Source: Calliphora vicina (lineage: Eukaryota > Arthropoda > Insecta > Diptera > Calliphoridae). From it: a stretch of 64,000 bases of DNA. Below, piece after piece: positions 49,851-62,887 of the stretch. A program made the translations under genes and the position numbers. The notes beneath the pieces were generated by a model. It was not told the DNA's origin. It saw only the letters and a program-made list of their open reading frames with translations, and did not search any database. The stretch is taken from NCBI RefSeq assembly GCF_958450345.1, contig NC_088781.1:29985857-30049856 (forward strand), written 5' to 3'. How positions within the stretch are numbered: position 1 is the first letter of the stretch; every line of letters begins with the position of its first letter.

Positions 49851-51068
49851 ACATGATTCCTTAATGAATGTAACCCTTCGTATTGTAAAAATGTTTGTTA
49901 CAATTTCTAGGTACTCGCAATCATGCTGGGTATAATTAATTATCACATGAACATGTAATTATGAAAATTGCTTAAATTTTTCATCCAAACTCAAAACGTT
50001 GTTGGCATATTAAATGATTTTTTTTTCTCTTGTTCGCTTAGTTGTTGTTTTTGAGCACTTACCCACTTACACCTTCGAACTCAATATTCAGTTGGCATAT
50101 TAATGGTCTTATTTATATATTTGTTCCTTGTTCTTGTACTTTTGCTAACTGCTGTGTAATGTAACAAGAGATTTAGAAAATCTCAAAAAATTAATAATAA
50201 ATAAGCAAACAATTACAAAATAATTTGTTGGTTTTTTTTGTGGAAATTTCAATTCCCTATTTTCAACACTTTATGAAAAATTCAACAAAAAAGAAAACAT
50301 TTCAAATATTATAGTGTTATTGGAGACATTTGCTAACATCGACATGGACAAGTACATATTTCAACTAATTACATTTTAATGGTTTTCTTATGCTTCTTAA
50401 ATATTTTATGGGGCCTTTGAGATTAAAAGATTGCCAAAGATTTTTGTTGATGTGGTTTTCTGGTAAGCAAAATCAAATAATTGAATAGATATAACCTGTA
50501 GTTGTATTATTTTTTTTTTTTCAAAATATTCTCTAGTTACTGCACAATACAAAAAAATCTCTATGGTTTCTCCATTTCAATTTTATCTTAATATTTGATT
50601 ACAACAAAACTATAGAAATAAACTACAAGAAGAATAAACTGAAAAGACACAAAAATCTTGTTGATTGTAAATACAAAATAGAAAAATATCAAATTGACAA
50701 AATTTGCACGTTTCTATTGTGGATATACGAACACCTTGTTTATTTATACATATCTAGATGTACGAATTTGTATTTGTAAGTATGACTGTTTCTACGGTAG
50801 GTGTCCTTGTTTCAATATTCAGTAATTTTGTGTATACAATACATGTTAAGCATTGGCAAAAATACATTTATTGACTTTTATCTTACACCCATGAATGTAT
50901 TTGAATTTATTTTGATAAAATATTTTCTATTATTTTTTCATTGGTTGTCGTTTTTAAAGAATCACACTCAAATCCATAAAGAAATTTGAAAATTTTGATT
51001 AAAAAATCTTTAAAATGGTTTTGTTGGCATATAGGGGATTTTCAAACACAAACTATGAACATAACTTT
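49851..51068. other. AT-rich non-coding DNA
   Basis: No gene or repeat recognised. An AG|GTACTC at about 49908 is a poor donor. Confidence 0.6.
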
Positions 51069-51592
51069 TATACCCTTCATCAAAAAAGATGGGGGTATAT
51101 TAATTTTGCCATTCCGTTTGTAACACATAAAATATTTTTTGCAGATCCACATTTGAATATATATTCTGGGTCCTCACAAGATTTTAAACGATCTAGCTAT
51201 GTCCGTCCGTCTGTCTGTTGAAAACATGATTGGACCCAAAACGAAAGGAGCTAGCCCACAGAAGTTTTCCACTAAAACTCTTTGTTGACAACAAATAAAC
51301 CCTGTTGTTGAAAATGGGCAATATTGATCCATGACTTTACCTAGTATCCATACAAATGTCCCCCCGGAATACAGTTTGAGTAGTGATTTTGCAGCATGGC
51401 GAAAATTGTGTATAATAATTAATATTGGGATTAAATTGGATATAAGCAAGTTTTATATGAACCTAAATCTTTCTCCAAATCGATCAATAATTGACACTAC
51501 CCCCATATAACTCCTTTATCAGAAAAATATTTTATTGTCATAAAGTGATAGTGGGTATACAAGATTCGGCACAGCCCAATGTAACTCTCTTG
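51069..51592 (+). mobile_element. Helentron/DINE-1-like element, type B, full length
   Basis: 524 bp. The 5' end TATACCCTTCATC can pair with GATGGGGGTATA, followed by CCATTCCGTTTGTAACAC, TATATTCTGGGTCCT and CTATGTCCGTCCGTCTGTCT. The 3' end has GTGGGTATAC, a hairpin ATTCGGCAC-AGCCCAAT and a terminal CTCTCTTG. Subterminal TATACCC and GGGTATA are inverted. This plan is that of non-autonomous Helentrons. It is non-coding. Confidence 0.8.
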
Positions 51593-51965
51593 ATAATACA
51601 TTCTCACCACTTATGTTTATTTCACTATTACCTGTGGATTATAAACTTTGATCGCCAAATTTTGAAAGAAACATTTAAGCCGATGGAAAATTGTCTTCTT
51701 CATCAGTACAGTACGTATGGAATAAGCTTCCTGCTGAAGTCTTTCCTGTCACTTTCTGTATATGAAAATTCAAATCAAGTGCTCACAAACACTACTCCCT
51801 CTACCTATCTTCATAGTTCCAACACAATGCATTGCATAAACAATAAATAAATCCTATTTGAAACATATTTTTTGAAGGCTAAAATTTTATAAATTTTTGG
51901 TACTTTTTTTATTAATTTTGTTTACGCATATGAATAGTTTATTATGAGCCTCCACTGTAATATTA
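51593..51965. other. Non-coding DNA
   Basis: No gene recognised. An open frame overlapping the element's 3' end (51491-51850) looks fortuitous. Confidence 0.55.
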
Positions 51966-52120
51966 AAATTTTAACATTGGGGAAATAGGTACCAAAAGGG
52001 AAAAACACAAAATAGGAACCAATTTAGACACTGTCAATATTCAAATTTTATCATTGGGATAAAGGTACCAAAAAGGGAAAAACGGGAAAATTTTACACAA
52101 AATAGGAACCAATTTAGACA
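51966..52120. repeat. Two-copy direct repeat, 65-77 bp
   Basis: TTAACATTGGGGAAATAGGTACC and ACACAAAATAGGAACCAATTT in copy 1 (51966-52030) recur as TTATCATTGGGATAAAGGTACC and the identical ACACAAAATAGGAACCAATTT in copy 2 (52044-52120), which has 11 extra bases in the middle. TTTGGTACTTTTTT-type motifs recur around it (51898, 52211, 52494), suggesting a larger eroded element. Confidence 0.8.
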
Positions 52121-52765
52121 AAATTTTATACATTTTGTCTAAATGAACTAAAAGTGTGTTTTTTGGAACTCGAATATGAAGGTGTATTTATGTCCATAAT
52201 CTGGAAAATAGTTTGGTACTTTTTTTAAAACATATTTTTTGTTAAATTAATAAATGCAGATTTATACAGTTTGAGTCATGTCTGTGTCACACAAACACCA
52301 AAAAAGTTTAGTTTTTAAAAATTAAATTTTGATGGATTTTTAGGGGAAATTGGAACTTTTTTCTTATAATCCAAAAAGAGGTTTTATGATACTTTTTATC
52401 TAAAGATAGTAGAGCTAATTTTTGATTCTCCAGTCACACGCAAATTATTTTTACTCGATTGTGATAATATCAAGTCCATATTCTGGAATACAATTTGGTA
52501 CTTTTTTCATCTACTGGTACCTTATTCTTCCATTGGTTTGATCACTTTTGAATACTTTATAATTGTGAAGCTAGAAACATTAAATGAATGAATGCAGTGG
52601 TACTTTTTCTTTAATAATTTTCATTTTAAAGAACTTCGAAACATATGATCCTTAATGAAGTAAAACCAAATAGCAGAAAACTAAGTGATATATTATCCTT
52701 TTACTATTATTTATACTTGAATTTGATATTAATTTATATTTAAAATACTTCTGTTCAATTCTAAA
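52121..52765. other. AT-rich non-coding DNA
   Basis: Contains recurring TTTGGTACTTTTTT motifs, no gene. Confidence 0.55.
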
Positions 52766-52798
52766 ACAACTTTTATTTTATTTTCGTTGCAGGTAATA
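52766..52798 (+). promoter_or_regulatory. Ratchet-like splice site 6 (52792/52793)
   Basis: TTTTATTTTATTTTCGTTGC, AG, then GTAATA. A CTAAA resembling a branch site lies at about 52761. The donor is weak at +5. Confidence 0.38.
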
Positions 52799-52837
52799 TT
52801 TTAATGATTTTTAATAAGTTGCTAACAATTCAATGAT
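52793..52837 (+). other. Possible 45-nt recursive-splice micro-exon
   Basis: Bounded by the acceptor at 52792 and a perfect GTAAGT donor core at 52838-52843. It has stops in the readable frames, so it would be non-coding. Confidence 0.25.
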
Positions 52838-55184
52838 GTAAGTTAATTTATGGATAAAAAGGTTTATTCAAAATCCCTTTCCTAAAGAAAAATACCATCA
52901 TAATTTCAAAGGCCGTTTATATAATAAACCCATTAAACCAACATTCTTCCAAATTTGTTTATTTCACTTAATCCCTAATAATAAAAAGATTGTCCTGGCC
53001 TTTTTTCCCCTAATGACATCGTAACATAATTATAATGATAATAACTTCATACAATTCCTTTAAATCCTTTTTAAACACCAATTCACTTATTTCTCTTACA
53101 TTTATTTGAAAATCTACTTAAAACGACACTTTAATCCCAACTTTAATCTCCCTAAATTACCTTCAACAATTTTTTTTGTTCCTTTTTTTTGTGCTCTTAA
53201 CAAAGCCTGCCTGCCATACACTTACGGTATGACATTTTTAAAAATAAAATGTGAAAGAAAATAAAAAGCATGTACAATTGTATGAATTAGTAAGAATAAA
53301 CACATTATATGCCAATAAATGTGCACTCAAGACCCATTGTTTACATCTGTGAATTGTCACATTTAACGAATAAAAAAAGGCACCCAAAAAAATTCAAACT
53401 GAAATACGAAAAAAATCTCAAGCTGTGCACACAAGTGTTTTTAGATGGATGAGAGTGGAACAGGAAGCAAGCACAGGAGTGAGGGAAAAAATGATAAACA
53501 TACAATAGAACAGAAGCCGTAAAAACCCCTAATTATTACCTAAAAAGTGGTGTCAAAGTCATGCCAGAATGCCAGTGGTGAGCCAGAATAAAACACATAC
53601 TCTAGCAATTATTTACACACATCCAAACGTATTTACTTTTCTACATATATCCATGTGTATTTGAACAATTCTTTTAATATTTTTTCTTTTCTGAGTAGAG
53701 CTAAATAAATAATAAAAAAAGTGAAATAAGATAAATTCATTTGCGAATACAATGTGACATTAACGGCTATGTTTGCGAAAGTTAGAGAGTAGGGGGAAAT
53801 ACAATTGTGATGTTTCTTATTATGATGACAAACAACATGGAATACTTTTAATTCCTTTCATTTGATTTATTTTTGTTCTTCCTTTTCATTATATTACACT
53901 TTATACACAAGTGAAAAGGCATGTAATTAAATACTCTTTTTCTTTTATTCCAAAGAAAAACATTGAATTGACTTGTCAAATAATTTTTTTCTATTTACTT
54001 TATTTTTTTTAAAAAAAAGAGGGAAACGGAAGTAACCTTCTGATGATTGAAAAAAAAGAAAAAAACTTCTTTATACAAAAAGGTTTTACCATATTCCGGT
54101 TATAAATGTGTGGTAGGCAAAGTTTTGTAACCATTTCTTTGCTACATTTAAAAAATTTTTCATTTGGAACATTTTTTGAAAGTGTCAAAAATATTTATTA
54201 CGTTCTGCTGTGTCGGATTCGAAAAAGTACTTACAATTAGCTACAGCTAAAAATTTAAACTTTTTAAGGGGCATGGTAGTTAAAACTTGTCTAATTCACA
54301 GCCCAAACATAATAATTTTAAAATATTTTAAACTCTTTAAATTTACAAAACAGCTGTCATAAAAGTAAAATCCATTCATTGTACCTTAAAATGTCAAAGA
54401 GATTTATCACTATTTAATAGCGTCCAGTAATATGATTTCATACAAACAATGTGTTATTTTTTCTCAGCTACTTACACATAAAATCTCCTGCAAACGTCAT
54501 TCAAAATTTTCTGCTAAATTGTTGCAAAATTATCCACAATAATTACAAGATACAGATAAACGGCTTTGATTACAGGAAACTAGAAATTTGACTATTATTC
54601 ATATGTGTGTCGGTCTGGGAAACCGATGCACAGCTAAAGATTATCATTTTGGCTGATCTCTTTAGAGAGATAAAATCCATAACACAACATAGAAGCAACC
54701 CTCTCGTTGAATGGGCAGTGAAGTGTAAATGCATGTTAGATTTGATTTATACACGAAATTGGGGTGTTACAAAAGGTTATCCACCCAGAATTTCATTTGA
54801 AATGAAAATTTTCCCTGAAAATTGAACACTTGCATATGTTTGCTTATTTACACGCACTCATAGTTTTGATTTTGATAATAATCTTAATTTTTGTTGAGTT
54901 TCGAGTTTTTGTTTTTGCCAACATCAAACGGAACATGATGTAATAACTCAATTATGCACATATTTGAATTCATTAAAATGTTTTAGAGTGGCTGTATACT
55001 GCAGGGTGTTTGAATAAGGGAAGCATTTTTGTACCCTTGAACGTGAGTGGTAAGGATAGAGATTTTATTGTTCAGTCACATACAAATTAACTAAAAGAGT
55101 TTTATTTGGAACTCGAGTTTGAAGCTAATGAGCCCAGATTTACATAGCATTAGTAATGTGGAATGGAAATGCTTAAACCGTAGG
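52838..55184. other. AT-rich non-coding DNA
   Basis: An open frame at 54607-54825 (72 codons) shows no motif. No RNA gene or repeat recognised. Confidence 0.6.
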
Positions 55185-56440
55185 CCTTTATATCGAGCAA
55201 GTTAAGCCCAAATCGTAGGTATTTATATAGTCTAAGCTAAATCTTAGATTAGCTACAATCTTAGGTGATCATGTAGTCTAAGTTGAGCTTCAATCGTAGG
55301 TCTTTATATAGTCTAAGATGAGCTTCAATCATAGGTCTTTATATAGTCTAAGATGAGCTTCCATCGTAGGTCTTTATATAGTCTAATATGAGCTTCAATC
55401 GTAGGTCTTTATATAGTCTAAGATGAGTTTCAATCGTAGGTCTTTATATAGTCTAAGATGAGCTTCAATCGTATGTCTTTATATAGTCTAAGATGAGCTT
55501 CAATCGTAGGTCTTTATATAGTCTAAGGTGAGCTTCAATCATAGGTCTTTATATAGTCTAAGATGAGCTTCAATCGTAGGTCTTTATATAGTCTAAGATG
55601 AGCTTGAATCTTAGGTCTTTATATAGTCTAAGATGAGCTTCAATCGTAGGTCTTTATATAGTCTAAGTTGAGCTTCAATCGTAGGTCTTTATATAGTCTA
55701 AGATGAGCTTCAATCATAGTTTAGTTTGAGCTTCAATCGTAGGGTTTATATAGTCAGAGGTGAGCTTCAATCGTAGTTTAGTCTGAACTTCAATCGAAGT
55801 TCTTTATAACGTCTAAGATGAGCTTCAATCATAGTTTAGTTTGAAGTTCAATCGTAGGTCTTTATATAGTCTCAGATGAGCTTCAATCGTAGGTCCTCAT
55901 GTAGTCTAAGATGAGTTACAGCCGTATGTCTTTATATAGACTAAGATAAGCTTCAATCGTATGTTCATATAGTTTAAGATTAGCTTCAATAGTTGGTTTT
56001 TATATAGTTTAAGATGAGCTACTATCATAGTTTAGTTTGAGATTCAATCGTATGTCGTCCTGTAGTCTAAGATAAGCTTCTATATACTGTCTAAGATGAG
56101 CTTCAATTATGGTTTAGTTTTGAAGGTCTTCTTGTAGTCTAAGATGAGCTACAGTCGTTGGTCTTTCTGTTGTCTAAGTTGAGCTACAATTGTAATTCTT
56201 TCTGTAGTCTCAGATAGATCGGTATGTACTCTAAGAGAAGCTTCAATCGTAGTCTAAGTTGAGCTTCTATCGTATGTCTTTCTGTTGTCTATGTTGAGCT
56301 TCAATCATAGTTATTTATATTGTCTAAGTTGAGCTTCAATCCTGGACTAAGTTAAGCTTATTTCGTTGTGTCAGTTGAGCTTCAATCTTTGTCTAAATAG
56401 AGCTTCGGTGGTAGCGTAAGTTGAACTTAATTTCTAAATT
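55185..56440. repeat. 35-bp minisatellite array H (unrelated sequence)
   Basis: About 35 units of a 35-bp repeat combining GATGAGCTTCAATCGTAGG and TCTTTATATAGTCTAA. Units from about 55280 to 55700 are near-identical; the flanks are diverged, and the right third contains shortened units. It lacks the TTTTCTATAGAAAA core of arrays A to D but has the same period. Confidence 0.97.
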
Positions 56441-59400
56441 GTTTTGGTCACCTTGCCTTATTCAGTACTCCTTGACTGTATCAAGTAACATGCGAATAAT
56501 GCGTATTCACAACAATAATAAAGAAATAATAAATCAAATTGTTTTTTTTTCAACATTTTCACTTATACGTTCCTTACAATTCGTTTTAAAATAATCATAA
56601 GGGTTCTACCCACTTTTTATTTCAAATAAAATATTATTTGTTCCCTTACGTCTTGCCATTTCACGAAACTGCTGAAGAAAGAACATTGCTCAACTGTGGA
56701 TTAGTTATCCTATCCACAGGGGTTTCTTATTACTTATATTTTTTTTGTAACTGTTACAGTTTTGCTAATGTTATTGTTGTTGGTGCTGCTTGCTACATGA
56801 CTCCTTCATTGAACAATTGTCGGCTTGTAGCGGGGATTTAAACAAACATTTGTACATACTAACAATTACTTACATGTATGTCTGTATATAAGTAAATGTG
56901 TGTTATTGTGTCTATGCTCGTGTGCATATAAAAATAATATTAGCAATGGAATTAAGTGCAGTCAGTTGTAAATTTTATTGTCTATGTGGGGTTGTTACCT
57001 TTACATTTCTATCCTTCCTGCCTTTGTGTAACCTTTTTTTTTGTATTTCGATTCTATGTGTGTGCTTGAATGTTATTTCCTTATTTCCTATCCAGCCGGC
57101 TTCCTTTTGTTAAAGTTCTATCAAACTAATAATAATAGTAATGGCGCTGTGCATGATGATGATTTTGTTATTATTGTGGCTGGTATTTAGTTTTAATAAA
57201 TCAAGTACATGATGTCAAGGATTATAAAGCGGTCTTAAATCATAAATCCCAAAAATAGTTGTTATATATTTACTGGCTTTATTTTGATATTTGAACAACA
57301 GTTTTTTTTATATTGTTGAGCATTTTTTGCTAGAAAACTCTTTTATTAAGATGTGGTAATTATACAATAAAAAGGGTAATTTTAATGGAAATTACATATT
57401 TTTTGTTTTTTACATGCAAGTTTGACACCTATTGTTTATAAGTGGTTGGTTGAGGAATAAATTAAAAAAAAAGTATTTTAAATTTACATAAAATTTAAAT
57501 GTTTGATATGTATGTCATTAGGGTTTAATTTGAAGCCGTTTTGATTTATGCAGAAATTTGAATAATTGTATAAAATTTAAATGACATTTTGGTTATAATT
57601 AATGGTTTTTCATAATATATTAAAAGCAATGTATTTAAGAAAATTTAATGGAATATAAATGGCACAGAATAATAATTTTATATTGAACCGTTAATACGTT
57701 CTTAAAATCTTCTACTCCTCTTCCAGAGTACGAAAACATCCCTAGAGTGAGCCCATGGTTACAGCGTGGTGTATAATCAGTTTGGCATCATGAACATTTA
57801 TAATGTACAGGGGAGTTTTAAGGAGTAGCTGTCTTAAATTGGCACTAAAAAAACTTTTTTCAGCGGTTCTAGGATATTAAACTTTTGAGTTCATCCCCCG
57901 GTTGGGGAAATTTTTTTTTTTTTTGTTATTTCAGTTCATGTCATTTGTATCGTTTATTAGATACAGTTATTGAATAGCAATATGATTTAAATATTTTTAA
58001 AAAGTGCAGCTGACCCTGAACACTACGAAATTCATGCATATAATCATGTAATTCTGATGTGTACACAATATTATAATTTTTTGCTAATAAAAGGACAGCA
58101 AATTAAATATTGTAACTGAATGTGAAACAATAAAAATTAGTTAGAATGTGGATCAAATTGTTCCTAATATTTGCAATCCTATTAAAATTTTGGAATAAAA
58201 AGTGTAAAAAAAACTTGTCAAAAGATCAAAGGATATCCTAAAATTCCTAAAAATTGGAGCGAAAATCCCAAAAATAGTATTTTTTTAAAATTTTTCATGT
58301 TTTTTATACCAAAATGTTCTCCATAAAGATACCTTACTGAAAAATATAAAATGGTTATATGTTCTTAAAGAAAGTTTTTTTAATAATAAAAGAGTTAAGT
58401 CACCTTTTCGCCCGTAAAACAGCAAAAATCGACTATTTTTTTTAATTTTTAAATTGAAAATCGTTTATTTTTGGGTCCACAATTGATATTGCATAATTGA
58501 TATTGTTAATTTAGTTGTCTAACTAACAAAAAAAATCGAATCCATTCCTTCCAAAAGTTCTACCTATATTTGTTACTAAAGTTGAAAACAGAGACAATAG
58601 CTGGTATTCTTTATGACACATTACACACATTTTACTGCGTTGAAATGGCATAACATGACAAAGTTTTTGAGTTGGTATTGTAATGTACTGGACCTTGTTT
58701 GAGTCATCACAACATAGCACAGCATGAGATTATTACGTAAATATACCTAAATAAATACCAAACTTTCACCCAAAGCTCGAAATTCCAAATAAAGTGTTTT
58801 TTGGTTTTTAGGTGAAGCAGAACAATTTTAGACCTTGTGAGGAAAATCGAAAAAGTGCAAAAAATAATACTTTAGTGTTTTTTGGTTGACAACTCAGTGG
58901 TGGATTGGGTCGTAAAAAGGCTGAATTTCTACTGAATATTCGGATTTATAATGATAATTTGACCGCCCTAAAATCTCTTATAAATGTTTACACGACATTC
59001 GCTCTTATCATGCATATGACGAGCTAAGAGGAGACTCTATGATAGCGCTCAAAATATATCGTTACTTTTGACCTATTTGTGCAACGACAAGGACAATATG
59101 ATATAAATATGACTATCATCGATCCTGGGTACTGATTAACATTCTGCCTGATCGACGCTAGAAGATATCATTCTCTCATGGTGCGTGTAGAAAACGGCGA
59201 TGTAGTACTCTGCCACTACAAACCATATTGACCATATCCTTCACGTATGTAGGAGACGGAGGTCGAAAAGTTTTATACCTTCATACTCGAAACGTTATGG
59301 TTTGTTTGAAGATTTAAATGGCTCAGATATATAGAATTGCTTTCTTCCTGACCCCTTTCTAAACAACCCGATCAATGGAAATCCAAATGATATCAGCCTT

Positions 59401-61329
59401 AAGAGTTAACTGGCATTTTAGCCTAACATATGTACATTCCTACTTTTTTGTCATTCGGGGGAAAACTAATGAACTGATGAGGTCACATCTTAATATCACT
59501 CGATTGCCTGAAGATATGACCTGTGTTGTATTCCGTTATTGATATAATCTTATAACAATTTGATATTGAATACTACTATTTCTACCAGATTCTTAGACAT
59601 GGGAAACAGATTATGCAACACTTGTTGTGGCATCATCCTAGGCTGGCATTAAGATGATTATGCTTGATGAGAGATATCTGATCTATCTACGTTGGGAATA
59701 AGACTGTATTAGGGCTTTATAATAACCTTTTAAGCCATTTTAGTAGAACCATTGTGAACTATAGCTCCTAATTTGTGTGCTAAACTGATTTAAAATTACA
59801 TCTCCAAAAATAAATTCTCTAATTTTAATTAAATATACAAAAATATGCCTTAGAAATTCATACTAGTTATAATTGTATTTCTTAAATAAATTCAAAACCT
59901 TTTTTTGAATATAATATATAATAACTGTTACTAAGTACAATCAATTCTGCTAAAATTATTGTAACAAAAATCGTTATATAATACATATTTACCTTAAATT
60001 ACCAACAACATATATATGAAGATTGCATTAAATTAAATCATATTTGTATAATACTCAGGGATAAAATGTTAATCAAGAAAATTATTTTACCTCAAGGTTA
60101 TTTAACTACATACCATAATAATTATTTACACCTGAATATACACAACTTGATCATATGCTCAGACTCAGACTCCGATGTAGGAGAATTTGTTAATAAACAA
60201 TTAAACCTTTTTTTTTTGCCATGATGTCTTCTACATCAACTCATAGACATACATATGTACTTGCGAATATGTGCGAGTAATTATGTTCGTTTTTAACATT
60301 AATGTACATTATTAATTGCTCTGTTACTAATTTAAATATGTACATAACACTTCATAAACTTAATACAGGATATAACAATGTCAAAACAACAAAAGTTTAG
60401 AAATATAACTACAGATACATATTGCCCCTCTCAAACACATATAGTAAAACATAAACGGGCCCATCAAGAAATAAAAAGGCCTTACTAAAGGCCTATTTAG
60501 TTTATACATATAAAACATGTAAGCTGCAATTAGTTGCAGTATGCCTTAAGTTTCTTATAAACTATTCCTATGCAAAGTAGGATAAAAAAACTTACATTCG
60601 TAGATGTTCCAAATAAAAGAGGCTATAACGATCATTTATAATATAAAATCTAATAAGGCCTTTCATCTCCAGTCCTTACCACAATCCCTGTCTCCAACAC
60701 TAGTCATACTTATCCCACATACACTCGTATACTTCAGAACAAAGTTTTAGACAGGAAAACTGTAATAAAAAAAACTTATGCCTTGTTATAAAGTGAAATG
60801 TAAATTTGCTTAAACACTATAGATCTTTGTCGTATAGTCGTCATCATTTAGACGTGACACTGATGATGGAGAGCGGGCAAAAAAAAACACACACACTAAA
60901 CTATAATACAGCAAAAAGCTTAAGCTTAAATTGATTTTAATAACAAAAAAGTAAAATAGAAAGGAAAATACTATATACAAAAGAGAACAAAGAGGAAAAG
61001 TCTATGACATGAAAAATTGTCATTAAAAGTGGACATAAAGTATTAAAAATGAAGTGTATTAAAAAATATAATAGTAATACAAAGATAATGGAAACATAAA
61101 AAGGCGTGATGTGATGTTCATTGCTCGCTCCTTGCCTTGAAATGAAAGTAAGCTAGGAGAGTAAATAATTGTAATCGTTCAGGTCTAATAAGAAGAAAAT
61201 CGTATTATTATGATTATTGTGTAAAGGAGCTTAAATGGGAAATTACTATACTTTATAATAAATAGTTTGACAGTTAAATAAATGTATTAATTCACAAACA
61301 TTTTACTCTTATACAAAGTTTAAAACCTT
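56441..61329. other. Non-coding DNA
   Basis: AT-rich with a more balanced stretch at about 58.9-59.8 kb. At 58814 a T-rich tract and TTTTTAG are joined to GTGAAG, a weaker ratchet-like match. No gene, RNA gene or mobile element recognised. Confidence 0.55.
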
Positions 61330-62785
61330 TTCTAACCCTTCCAAAATATAATATTTGTCGAAGTCATTGAAATAGTCTCCTTTGAGCTATATATACACTT
61401 AGACCAAGAGCTTATCCAATTTTTGTATCCCTTAAAAAAAAAGATTTGTCGAGGTCATCAAAATATGTATTTTTTTCTGACATGATTTCATCGTTGTAGT
61501 CAAATCCTTCTCCGCCGAGTAATTTTTTCAGGTCAGTCACTCGGGGCTAAATCTGGAGTATATGGCGAAAGGGGGAGAATGGATTTTTGTAATGGGAACT
61601 GCACATTAGACCGTACCTCAAAAAAAAGTTCGCAGTACAATATTAAGTATTTCTACAAGGCAGTTACGAAATTTATTATTTTTTGCCGAATGTAGGGGTC
61701 GCCTTTTTAAATTTTTCATTTACATGTTTGTACCCTTTTGAGCACCCGATTGTGAGCAAACGCGGCAGCCATCATGCGAAATGCTTTCTCATACAAGTTA
61801 TCATTTAAAATTGAAACCACTGAACTTGTTATGAGACGCTTATGGCTTCCACGATATATCGCACTTTCAATATCCGATCGGTCAACACCATATCTTTTTT
61901 CCATTGTTTCGGGTGTAGAGACCTCAACTGGACGTCCAGAATGTTCGGTATCTTCCATGCTTGTACGGCCACAACGAAACTCAGTAAACCACTTTTTATA
62001 CCCTACACCACAATAGTGGGGAGGTATGACGAGTTGTGCAGATGTTTGCATCACCCAAAAATAATAGTCTAACACCCACCTTAAATTACACCGATCGACA
62101 CAGAATCATCTGAATTGATTAAACGATGTCCGTCCATCCGTCCGTCTGGCTGTCCATGTTAATCTGGTGCGCAAATTATATGTCGTAATTTTGAAGATAT
62201 TTCGATAAAATTTGTTAGATACATTTGTTTTAGCTTAATGACGAAGCATATTGAAACTGGCTGAAATCCATCCTTTATTTCACACAGCCTCCATACAAAT
62301 GTCGTCCCAAAATTGCAATTTATCGGTCATAACTGTTTAATAGGTATAGGTATCTATACATATTTCGCCATAGCTACCATATAAGGGCCTCCTCCGAAAA
62401 TCACTTAAACGAGCATTAACCTCTTAAAAATGTTGGTACCCATATAAAATTCAACAGAAATAAGCTTCATATAGAAAATAAATTATTGAATTAATGTTGA
62501 GTGTAGGGTATTATATAGTCGTGGTTGACCGACCATATTTTCTTTCTTGTTTACCATTAAAATTTATGGTGCAGAGTTATCATCAAGCTTAGCCTAGTGA
62601 TGGTTAATGAGCAGACGAAATTTACTTTTTGCTATCAATGGCTGTCAAATACAAACTAAATGATGCAACTTGTTAAAATTTTTACAGAAATCAACTGACA
62701 GATGCCTGTTGACATGAGCAGTATTGCGCTTTAAGTTAAGAGCCGATAAATGCAAATATTCGCGGACTTATTGAACCACCATCGT
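61330..62785 (-). mobile_element. Deleted mariner, copy 4, interrupted by a Helentron-like element
   Basis: Minus-strand relative of the copy at 19.9-20.6 kb. Blocks in coding order: a 5' region ending near 62640 with GCTGTCAAATACAAAC, then, after the insertion at 61997-62549, KKWFTEFRCGRTSMED and HSGRPVEVSTPE (about 61910-61995), SVVSILNDN (about 61793-61820), SPYTPDLAPSD (about 61536-61570) with the third catalytic aspartate, KKLLGGEGFDYNDE (about 61490-61530) and a worn C-terminus near 61360. The segment with the DETW and HDN motifs is missing, as in the 20-kb copy. Stops and frameshifts throughout. Confidence 0.82.
61997..62549 (+). mobile_element. Helentron/DINE-1-like element, type A, nested in the mariner
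   Basis: 553 bp. 5' TATACCCTACACCACAATAG; 3' GTGTAGGGTATTATATAG, then a GTTGACCGACCATA hairpin region and a terminal CTTTCTTG. ACCCTACAC and GTGTAGGGT are inverted subterminal repeats. It has AAACGATGTCCGTCCATCCG and CAAATGTCGTCCCAAAATTG inside. It interrupts a T run of the mariner that is intact at 20.39 kb, consistent with Helentron insertion between T and T. Confidence 0.8.
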
Positions 62786-62887
62786 GTATTAAAATTCAAA
62801 AGCTTAAGAATAAGAAACGTTAACAAAAAAACAGAACGATATCTGTTTTCCTCAAGACTTTTAATGACATTTATAATTCTATGAATT

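Noticed and set aside
58800..58822. TTTTTAG|GTGAAG as a further ratchet site
   Set aside because: The tract is T-rich, but the donor is weak and there is no branch motif. Kept out of the main set.
61531..61545. TTTTTTCAG|GTCAGT splice-like junction
   Set aside because: It lies in the antisense of mariner coding sequence and is explained by that.
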